DNA of 64,000 bases from NCBI GenBank assembly GCA_916610825.1, contig OU744453.1, positions 8,841,845 through 8,905,844 of the forward strand, written 5' to 3'. The translations under genes and the position numbers were made by a program. Below are positions 49,397 through 59,008 of this stretch, piece by piece. The DNA comes from Haliclystus octoradiatus (Eukaryota; Cnidaria; Staurozoa; Stauromedusae; Haliclystidae). The notes beneath the pieces are model-generated. The model saw only the letters and a list, made by a program, of their open reading frames with translations. It did not search any database and was not told the DNA's origin. The stretch's first letter is position 1. Every line of letters begins with the position of its first letter.

Positions 49397-50325
49397 GTCT
49401 TGAACATGTGGGATCCTGAGAGAGCCAATGCATGGTTTACAGCCTGCTCTGCCAATCTCGAAGAAAAAAGCTTGAAGATAAAGTGGCAAGACCAAATAAG
49501 CCCGCTCATTTCAACAAACAGACTTATTTCTGACACAGTGTGGAACTGACGCATTGATGAAGCTCACACGTCTATTTAAGCTATGGAACATCGCCCACAT
49601 CCCATATGCAGAAATCGAATACAAAGCGAGAGAGCTATGGAGCCAAAGAAGAGACTCATCACAGTAGAACGCTCTAACTTTTTGGCTATCAGCAAACAGC
49701 CTGAGAAGTCATCAGACGACGTTCATATTAGAGTCAACAACGCAGCTGAAAATTGCGAATTTGAAAAGTTTAGAACAGGAAGATACTGTCGAGGAATTGT
49801 AGAAGATGGTATTTATTAATTCAGTTCAAGACCGTCTGGTACGTAAAGAGTTATTAGACTATCTATACGTCTGACGAAAGAGGTCACATACGATGATTTA
49901 CAAGAGCGTATCAGACAATGTCATCAAGCTACATCGTTTTATACCGTCAAGATACGATGAAGAAAGAAACCGATGTTAATAATTATCCTGTGAAAAACGT
50001 AAACCATTGTGTTCAAGATGTGATACAAATCACCCGCACACAAGTTGTCCAGCGTTTGACCGTGAATGCCACACGTGCTGTAAGAAAGGACAGTATGCTA
50101 AATTTCGTTTACGTAAAATTAGCAATAACCAGAAAGCTAAATATCGTTCGAAAACGAACAGGTCAATTAATAAGTCACAACAACATAATTATTGATGATT
50201 ACGAATCATCAGATAATTTAGAAATTTCAGATTTCGAAAATTGTCGCATGTTAAATGCCGATTCCGTTGACAATTCTGATGCAATATTGAGACAGTCACC
50301 ATCAGTACTAATGAAATCACATCAC
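49397..50325 (+). pseudogene. Gypsy-type gag remnant with zinc-knuckle part
   Basis: In broken frames: an N-terminal part (WDPERANAWFTACSANLEEK), then FLAISKQPEKSSDDVHIRVN, a CEF...DRLVRKELLDYLY block, and a zinc-knuckle-like CSRCDTNHPHTSC followed by CHTCCKKGQYAKF. This order is gag of a Gypsy/Ty3 element. The hAT MITE with its nested LINE lies just upstream at 46667-49388. A frame at 46538-46666 may be the part before that insertion. No pol downstream; the segment ends where the duplicated fucolectin block begins. Confidence 0.65.
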
Positions 50326-50326
50326 C

Positions 50327-51184
50327 CCTCCGTTGGACAAACTACATAGACATACAAATGGTAATATCGTCAATTTCAAAGTACTGTAAACGCTTTTCGC
50401 TGGAACTTTATGATGGACATTTTGACAAACGTGTCAAATACCGTTCGAGATATTCGAATTTGAGAAATAATCTGTACCTCTATTAATCTTTTATATTTTT
50501 GTGCACAATGATAATTCCGTATACAAATCTTCTAAAGATAATTTAACAATGAATGGCCTGCTGGCTCCTAGATGTTTGTTACTTCATTATTTTGTTATTA
50601 ACAATTCAATTACCTATACTGCATACACAACTACTTCGCACAAAATTCATTACATTGTTGAATTACAACATAACGGCCAATGATGGGCATGTTACAATGT
50701 AAATAAAATATCTTACGATTATTAAATGGAACATTCTTCAAGCATCTAAAATAAATGATAGATAGATATAGTATTATAACGAATAGTAAGACAGAATAAA
50801 CAATCTATTTTCATCATAATAACTCAATTCAGTAACGACTCACATTTCATATTCATTAATTCCGAATGAAAAATTTTCCTTTAATTGTACAGGAATTTTA
50901 AAATTATTTAGCCTTTGAGAGCTACAAACCGTCTCAGTTGTAAATGGTTAAAGCAGCGACAACAGTCACCAATTACCAATATCGACTTTCCACAAATAAG
51001 GTTGCATATCATGCTTTGGTATGAGAACTGCTATGACCATCATACATCATTCTGCCTCCATCTATGGATTTATCACATGTAGTGAATTCTCTCAAATAAG
51101 GTCCACGGCTGGAATAAAACGGGTTAGTATCCAAAAACATGCATACTTATATGATAAGGAATATAAAAAGTATGGCCATCCCAA
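50327..51184 (-). pseudogene. Duplicated, decayed fucolectin exon
   Basis: Copy of 25794-26663 in the same orientation. On the minus strand, pieces of the lectin exon remain between about 51110 and 50860, but deletions and frameshifts break the exon. The part around the WWKVD and CSRT region is damaged, and the 5' part before it is missing about 30 bp. No PAN-like exon accompanies it, so it is a non-functional segmental copy. Confidence 0.8.
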
Positions 51185-51309
51185 ACCCTGCAGATCGATA
51201 ACAATTGTCTTAGAATTTTAGATAATTTGTTAAATATATATCAATTCACGAACTTTTTGATATGTTCGTCATCTATAATGACTGAACGAAAAAAATCTTT
51301 TCATTTGCC

Positions 51310-51815
51310 ACGCATCACATCAATTCACTGAGTTGGATATAGTGCTGATAGCGAAGTATTGTTACCATCATCTCTAGAATGAGAAAACTTTGAATCATCT
51401 GCGAACAGTTTAATGTCACATCCTTGCTCAACCCAAGAAACAATTTCATTAATATAATTGATAAAAGTAAAGGGCCAAGTACATAGCCCAACGGAAGTAT
51501 ACTTGGCAAATTAGGAAATAGTATGGCCCAACCAAAGATACACACTGAGATCGTACTATAAAGAATGGAAAAATCCAGCCAAGTAGCTCGGTTTCAATTC
51601 CATATTCCAACAGTTTGATAGGAAGCATGTACGGTGTCAAAACCTTTCTGAAAGTCCAGCCATGATAAAGATCCAAAGAATGATAAAAGTTCAGTAGATA
51701 AAGATCTGTGTGCTGGAAAGCCAATTTTTTTTTAAATATCAAACTATATTTTCGGGGATGGTGAAGGATTTCTTGTGTAATACGTTGTCCGATAGACTTA
51801 CAGGCAGTGATCATA
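51310..51815 (-). pseudogene. LINE reverse-transcriptase fragment
   Basis: Minus strand, several frames: FYHSLDLYHGW, then LLEYGIETELLGWI, RSQCVSL, and at 51520-51330 LGYVLGPLLLSIILMKLFLG followed by a decayed ADDSK-like region. It corresponds to RT motifs 3-5 of a LINE with many mutations. Confidence 0.65.
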
Positions 51816-51944
51816 TATAGTAGTCAAATCTTTTGTTGCCATTTTGAAATTTTTGATCTTGAATATTTTTGGTATGAAATTGATGCAGAATTCTTCAACA
51901 TAATTATATGAGCAAATATAATGAGAAAGTATTTAAAATGTTAC

Positions 51945-53872
51945 ACCGGGACTAATGCCAGGATCTTTCATCCAAATAAAATGGGTCATCTTTCAAATAA
52001 CATTCGTCAAATAACATTCGTCAAGCATTGCTGCTAACAACTGCGTATTCTGCACAGCGTATGACTAAAAATCACGTATAGTTACTATAAAAGCCGCGTA
52101 TTCTTCACAGCGGCGTGTTCTGCTCAGTGATGTTCTCCTATTCGGCAACGTATTACGTCACAAAGTCGTGGATGGCGAATCCAAGATCTTCTGATGTGGT
52201 AGCTTAATCAAGCATTTGAGTCTTATTTGGCTTAATTATAGAGCAACTACTATTATCAAAAGATCTCTAAATTTGCTTCTTTATAATAAAGGTTATGTAT
52301 TTTGTAGGAAGTATTAATATCCAACTATTTTGTTTTAAAAATTAAATCTGAATCAAGTCGAATTAAAATTCATTCTCCAAATCACGACGCTGCAGTCGTC
52401 ATGGATGCCTTTGATTGACGGTTGTATTTAAAATTAATTATGCAGAAAGCGAATAAATAGTTGGAATTTATATCATTTGATATGTTTTGCTTGTACCGGG
52501 ACTAATGCCAGGATCTTTCATCCAAATAAAATGGGTCATCTTGAAAAGGTCTGGAGTAAACTTTCTTTGCATATATGTCATAATTTGTTCGGCTGATTAT
52601 TGTACCTTGACATTTTTGCTTGGATTCCACAGTGATTCTGATTGGAGAAGAAACAAAAAATATAATGTTTTGAAGTTTTAATTAGCAGTCACGCTCCAGC
52701 TATTTTAGAAAGTTTCTGAACATCTGATCAAATAACTTTTTCGTTTTGTCTTTAATAAAAAACGCACACGGTAGAATCTAACAAAATATGTTAATGTACA
52801 ATAATCAGCAAACAAATTGAGATGTATGCAAACCAATTTTACACCAAAGTTTTCCATCGATGCGATTTTGGGTTGATTTGGCCACTGGATATAAGATCTG
52901 CTCTACATGTGCTTTACACGAGTTCACCAATGTAGATTACTTTTATGAAGATGTAGCAGTAGATGTTGGATGGGGTGGCCTAAGTGAAAAAAGCACAAAA
53001 ACGGTCAAACATTCGTCAAGCATTGCTGCTAACAACTGCGTATTCTGCACAGCGTATGACTAAAAATCACGTATAGTTACTATAAAAGCCGCGTATTCTT
53101 CACAGCGGCGTGTTCTGCTCAGTGATGTTCTCCTATTCGGCAACGTATTACATCACAGGGGTGATTAGCTCAGTTGGCAGAGCAACCGAACTTCAGATCA
53201 TGTCATATCTGATCGACTGTGGTTCAAATCCCCCTGAGGTCAACTCAGCCTTGACTTTATCTGTAACATCAAATGAGTACCATCTAAGGATGGCGGATGG
53301 AATGGTTCAGAAGGAATTGCATTGTGAGTAGCTGCGGCGCATCGTTGCGCATTGACAATCAAGGCCTATCTGCCATGAAATCTGTTGAAATTGATCTGCA
53401 GTGTCGCGGCTGAGATCTAAGGAGCGTTTAACATCATTGCCTTAGCGAAAAGAGCCACTCCTCTAGAAATAGAGGAGTGGTACGGGTGCCTTCGGTAGGG
53501 CGACACCGTCCACATTACTTACTTTTATTACGTCACAAAGTCGTGGATGGCGAATCCAAGATCTTCTGATATGGTAGCTTAATCAAGCATTTGAGTCTTA
53601 TTTGGCTTAATTATAGAGCAACTACTATTATCAAAAGATCTCTAAATTTGCTTCTTTATAATAAAGGTTATGTATTTTGTAGGAAGTATTAATATCCAAC
53701 TATTTTGTTTTAAAAATTAAATCTGAATCAAGTCGAATTAAAATTCATTCTCCAATCACGACGCTGCAGTCGTCATGGAGGCCTTTGATTGACGGTTGTA
53801 TTTAAAATTAATTATGCAGAAAGCGAATAAATAGTTGGAATTTATATCTTTTGATATGTTTTGCTTGTACCA
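51945..53872 (+). repeat. Tandem duplication, two unequal units
   Basis: Unit 1 is 51945-52494 and unit 2 is 52495 to about 53872. Both open ACCGGGACTAATGCCAGGAT and end GATATGTTTTGCTTGTAC. Unit 1 lacks about 450 bp that unit 2 has after GGGTCATCTT (with a repeated filler AAATAACATTCGT at the scar), and unit 2 has a 369-bp SINE that unit 1 lacks. Elsewhere the units are nearly identical, so the duplication is recent. Confidence 0.9.
53158..53526 (+). mobile_element. tRNA-derived SINE
   Basis: Starts GGGGTGATTAGCTCAGTTGG (A box at 53162-53183) with a B box GGTTCAAATCC at 53221-53231, which makes up a pol III promoter of tRNA type. The tRNA-like part has a short anticodon-like stem CAGAT/ATCTG. 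The body follows, then a hairpin CCACTCCTCTA-GAAA-TAGAGGAGTGG (53455-53480) and a T-rich end. It is flanked by ATTACATCACA (53147-53157) and ATTACGTCACA (53527-53537). The empty site ATTACGTCACA survives at 52152-52162 in the paralogous unit, so both ends of the insertion are defined. Confidence 0.92.
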
Positions 53873-53890
53873 CTAGTTGGTTTCTACTAA

Positions 53891-53995
53891 AACAATTAGA
53901 CAATTCGCCCTTGTTGTCTACCGTCTTGAATAGTCACCTCGGCGGCCGCGGTGACTATTCGACGGTAGACAACTACTGATCGCTGTCTAATTGTT
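53891..53995. repeat. Foldback element, about 105 bp
   Basis: Outer arms AACAATTAGACA/TGTCTAATTGTT and inner arms GTTGTCTACCGTC...AATAGTCACC/GGTGACTATT...GACGGTAGACAAC surround a GC-rich centre TCGGCGGCCGC. It lies just past the end of the tandem duplication. Confidence 0.85.
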
Positions 53996-54559
53996 AAATA
54001 CAATGAATACTGTGTAAGCTCTTACGAACTTGAATACTCCAAAGTCAGATTTTCATGGACATTGTGATTCCCTCAGTTTCAAAGTGCTTGTTTTTGTTTG
54101 ACGAAATACATTATTCTTTGCTTTGTTGTAGCAAGTATAAACTGAACAAACGATGTCTAAAATAATTACGTTACGCACTGGTGTGTCGGAAATTGTGTTT
54201 CTTTCATTACGTTGCTTCCGAACAATATGAAATCGCAATAAGGCAATGGAATCCGTTAAAATATATGAGAAGTAGACAAATATGTAACCGGAAAACTGTC
54301 CTACAGTCTCAAGTCAACATATTCTTATCTTATCAATGAATATAGCATTAAAGGCCATTTTTAGTAGGTAGATAATGCCAATTCCAGTGTCAGAGATACA
54401 CTTTGCAAGTATCAATTGATTGATTCCGAGTGAAAGCTGTTAATCTTTTATTAAGGCTACTACGAATAAGACCTTACAAGAAATTGTCTCAAAAGATAAA
54501 ACTGCAGAACAACAAATTCCATTTGACATAAGTTGCTCTTTTGGAATATTCAAGAACAT

Positions 54560-56770
54560 CATATTGCTGCATGGAATAAATGCAGTCTGATTCTTCATAA
54601 TCTCCATTGTAAATCTTTTTATCGATATACCAACGACATAGACAATATAGATTTATGTAAGTCTCTCCTTATATGTAAGTCTCTCCTAAGTTTATGCACC
54701 TTGGGCAAATATTGAATTACGAACTGATTTGAAACAAAGGAATAAATTGAGGTATATTGCAATGAAATCTAAGCTAACACAAGACTGGAAAAAATATAAA
54801 GATATGAGAGATCAAACGAACTATAAATCAAGGCAAGCAAAGATAGACTATAATAGACATAAATTTTCAGAATGCTGTAGCAACGTGAGTGAAATGTGGA
54901 ATTAAATAAAAAGACTGGCAGGAAAACATAAATATCAGTGTACTGCAACAATAGATCAAGAATTAAATAACATTAATGACTTTTTCAGTAACGTTGGATC
55001 AAACATCAAGAAACAACTCATACTACATCTAATTATGATAACATTGAACAATGTAATGAGGTATTCAATTTTTCTGCTGCTACCGATATTGATGTTATAA
55101 AATCTGTAGATATGCTGCCCAATTGGAAGGCACCTGGTAACGATTGACTAAATGGGTATGTTATCAAAGCAGCTCTGCCTGCCATTGCTTAACCATTGAC
55201 AAGCCTAGTAAATTTATCTCTCAATCTCTCTATCTTTCCATCAGCTTTTAAATATACCATTGTATCTCCAATCCTTAAATCATCTTCTGCAACAACACCA
55301 GATCAACATCGCCCTTTGGCTCTTCTTTCATTGCTATCAAAACTTTTAGAGAGAGTAGTCTACTTTCAGCTCTACCCACACATCTTGCCTCTGCTTACTA
55401 AATATCAACATGGATTTCAGCTTGGTCGCTCTACCATCTCCTCATTGTTAAATATAACAGAAAAGATCTTCAATACAATGGAACAACGTGAACTATCTCT
55501 ACTGATTTTATTAGATCTATCAAAAGCTTTTGATAGTCTACAGCATAATATATTATTGAACAAACTTAAACTTTTTGGACTATCTGCTAATGCCCTATCT
55601 TGGATAAATTCTTATCTCACCAACAGAATTCAAGTAGTAAAGGTTAACGAAAAAGTATCTGATGGAACAATACTAAACTGTGGAGTACCTCTGGGCTCCT
55701 TACTGGGTCCTCTTCTGTTTCTTGTTTATGTGAATGATCTACCAACAGCTATATCGCATGGTACTGTTGTCAATTTGCGGATGATACGCAAATACTATAC
55801 AACTACAATCCTAAAAGCTATTACTCAAAACCAATTGCTCAGGACAAAATCTCAGAAGATCTTTTATCCATTTCATCTTGGTTTAAATCCAATGCAATAC
55901 TATTGAATACTAAGAAGACCCAAACTATGGCAATTGGGCATAAAAAGATCAAAAATACAGAATTATCACTTTTATCAATAGACAATCAACCATTAACACA
56001 CGTTTCAAGTGCTAGAAACCTTGGAGTCATTCTTGATGATGAAATGAATTTTAGGAGACGCATTGCCAAATTATAAAAACAGCAACATTCAGGTTGAGAG
56101 CTATCTCCAAACAACGTAAATATCTTCCAGTTGTCCTATTTAAAACCGTTGTTGAATCAAAAATATTAATGCCATGCATGTATGCACTAGAAGTGTGGTC
56201 GCTGTGCACAAGACACAAACCCAATGTATCCAAGCTGGAGTTCAAAATTGGGCAGCAAAATTAGTTGTTCGAAAACGTAAATTCGACAAAATGAACAATT
56301 TTTTACTACAACTTGAGTGGCTAAATATAGAAGATCTAGCTGATTTGCGCACAGCATGCACAGCCCATCAGTCAGCTCAAGGATTTTATGGAAGTTCTTT
56401 GGAATCTTTGTTCAAACATTCAAATGCACCATACAACACACGTACAAATCTATATACACTTCCTCTTGTTTACACTGACCGCGGTAAAAGAACGTTTTCT
56501 TTCCGTGGGGCTTCACTCCTCAATTAATATAGTCAAATACAAAATTGTAGCAAAGTAAAATACAAATTAGAAATTAAAAATAGACTAAATTATAAATAGA
56601 ACATACCATTTTGCATTATGAAAATCAATCAGACATCAAGAATCAACAACCTTAAAAGGAATCATCCTTATAAACTGTAAAAAATCTTAATTAGCCTACA
56701 ACTCCCTGTATCAAGTTGTTTATGTGTCTTTAAATATACTAATATCTATCTATCTATCTACCTATCTCCT
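54560..56770 (+). pseudogene. LINE, 5'-truncated, with short TATC tail
   Basis: 54740-55190 holds the pre-RT region in broken frames. 55196-55750 has the RT (HRPLALLSLLSKLLERVV, LDLSKAFDSLQHNILLNKL, LSWINSYLTNRIQVVKV, GVPLGSLLGPLLFLVYVNDL). A frameshift near 55770 moves FADDT to another frame, and 56174-56527 ends with QAGVQNWAAKLVVRKRKFD... and FSFRGASLLN. The last 30 bp are degenerate TATC units. Same family as 1605-2330 (-). Confidence 0.85.
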
Positions 56771-56984
56771 TGTCGATACTTGATCTCTCCGTCATTTATT
56801 TTTATTTTTTTTAATTCATTTATTTGCAAAATATATATATTTGCAGGCATGCAAAGGTAGTTATCAATAAAATATTAAATACACTGACATTTAGCCTATC
56901 TACAATTTACAAAATGGCTGTAAATTCACAGCATCTAGACGATGTTTAAAAGCATTAAATGATGGTGATACAACAACACTTTCA

Positions 56985-57700
56985 TCGAGCGAATTCCACC
57001 AAGTAATTACTCTACTGCAAAAAAAATAAGTGTTTGGTTATTTCGATTGAAATGTTGTTGTTTTATTCTTAGTGAATGTCCTCTTGTTGTATAATTTGAG
57101 GGTAAAGATGAAAAACGAGAGTCCATAGGAAGATCCAATAAATTGTTTATGATGTTATAAACCATGTATAAGTCCAATTTGACTCTACGAAGTTCTAAAG
57201 ATTCTAATGATAGCTTCAACAGTCTGTCATTGTAATTGTCATAAGTAATGCTGCAGCTACCGCATATGGTTTAGTAAAGCGTCTTTGCACTTTTTCTACT
57301 AATCTTATGTCTTTTAATAAATACGGACTCCATACTTGAGTGTCAGATTCAATAATTGGACGAATATAGGTAATGAAGGATTTGACAAGTAATGCAGCAT
57401 TGCTTGAGGAGAAACATTTTTTAAGCAAATACGATCGATTTTCAGCTTTTGCTACTATCTTTGCACAATGTTTGGAAAATTTAAAATTGGATGACACAAT
57501 AATGCCAATATCTCGAACAAAGTTAGTTTGTGGTAAAACGTTTGTTGACAAATCATAAGGTGTGGATGGAATTCCATTAATGTTGCCAGTAGATAATGTA
57601 CTTCATTTGTCATATGCCACACGAAGTTGCCAGCTATCAGCCCATGATGTAAAAGAAGCTAATGTTTGTTGCAATGCTGGTGTGTGTTGACTGTTTCTAG
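56985..57700 (-). pseudogene. LINE fragment, C-terminal RT region
   Basis: 57551-57216 (-) reads VRDIGIIVSSNFKFSKHCAK, YIRPIIESDTQVWSPYLL and VEKVQRRFTK. 57219-57007 continues LESLELRRVKLDLYMVYNII and LRIKQQHFNRNN in another frame. These are the post-RT blocks of an L2/CR1-like LINE. The part toward 57700 matches the segment just after the active site in broken frames. Confidence 0.75.
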
Positions 57701-57904
57701 CTGAATAAATGTTTCTAGCTGTCATGATTTCTTCCTGCTTTCAGTTAATATCCTATATGGATAACTCCATTTCTCTACATTTTCTTATTATTCTATTATT
57801 AATTTAAAAGATTTGTCATCAATATGGTATTCTTAATCTTTCAAACTTGTATTTTACAAATTATTTTCAATGTTTAGGTAAAATCATTAGTTTATAATTC
57901 AAAA

Positions 57905-58110
57905 TGCTTTCAATCAGGCGGATCAAGCCAACACTCATCACGCACTCGGATTTGATAAAATCCTGATTGTTTGTTTAATTTCCGTGTAATTGTATTTGAT
58001 AATTTCCTTTGTAAACTCAAACTCTATGTATTTGTAATTTTTTAATTTGTATTTATATACCTGATGTTGCCATGAAGACATGATATGGCGAAACGTTGTA
58101 GAATCGTTGT
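57905..58110 (+). repeat. Repeat with hammerhead-like end (copy 2)
   Basis: Homologous to 35815-36035. Here the end reads CTGATG (58061-58066), TT, GCCAT...ATGGC (58069-58073 and 58085-58089), GAAAC (58090-58094), GTTGTA. That is the order of a hammerhead core with a long stem II, but the A after CTGATG is a T and no stem I partner is found. Probably the decayed tail of another Penelope-like family. Confidence 0.6.
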
Positions 58111-58607
58111 CATTTGTTACAAATTTAATAAGCAAGAATTTATTAATTAATAAAATTGATGCAAGTAATATAATTCTAGGAATGACAAAGGAAATTGATG
58201 ATCAATAGAAGGTTATAGGAATAACTTCAACTTTTTAGTTGTGAGCATTAGTTTAAGATTTTAATTCAATATATTACATTATTTATAAATATTTACATAA
58301 TCTTATATGCAATAATATTAACATTAAAGATATACACATTCACAAAACTATACTTCAATAGTTCATAAATGATTCTGAATAATTTGACCTCAATGCATTC
58401 ATATAAAACATAAGTAAAAAAGCTCAATTCTACACATCCATGCACACAAAGATTGATCCTAAATTATAATCAGAGACTTTGTTATTATATCAGATTATAA
58501 GATCTTATCATTAACAAATAACCTGGATTTCGAATTATGTAAAAAACGTTTTCTTTTAAAACAAAGTATTGAGGCAATCAATGACGGAGTAGTCTATTTG
58601 TAGATAC

Positions 58608-58884
58608 AAATCTTTTTTTGATGATTAGTAGGGTCTGCGTAATATTGACAGAAAGCTTGTGCTGGGATGAGTTGGGGGAGTGGTTGAAACGTGAGAAAAC
58701 CACTGTTTGTCCATTGTTCATCAGTCAATCACGATTTGGCGCTAGCTCTGTAAAACTCGCTAGCGACTGGCTGATAAACAATGGACAAACAATGGCTTCT
58801 CACGTTCAGACATTCCCCAACTCATCCCAGCGCAAGATTTCTGACAATATCACGCAGATCCTACTAATCGTCAAAAGAAGATTT
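58608..58884. repeat. Foldback element, about 277 bp
   Basis: The left arm from 58608 (AAATCTTTTTTTGATGATTAGTAGG) pairs with its inverse ending 58884. The arms are about 115 bp with few mismatches and include CTGGGATGAGTTGGGG and TGTTTGTCCATTGTT on both sides. The centre carries CGCTAGC twice. It lies about 125 bp past the stop of the hyaluronidase-type gene, probably in or beyond its 3' untranslated region. Confidence 0.85.
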
Positions 58885-59008
58885 GGGTCTTTGTGCTGGC
58901 TAATGCCGGAGGTAGTATATCAGGATTTTGTGTGATTTTGATAAAGCTTTGTAGTCCTATTTTCTATTTTGGCATACTTGGTTTTTCAAGATACTTTGGC
59001 ATACTGAT

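Noticed and set aside
53158..53240. tRNA gene
   Set aside because: A and B boxes are good, but the cloverleaf stems do not close and the unit continues into a 369-bp body with target-site duplications, so it is a SINE head.
53901..53912. Vector-like AATTCGCCCTT and a NotI site (GCGGCCGC) near 53950
   Set aside because: Short matches to cloning sequences inside a diverged foldback with matching arms; no further vector sequence follows, so contamination is unlikely.
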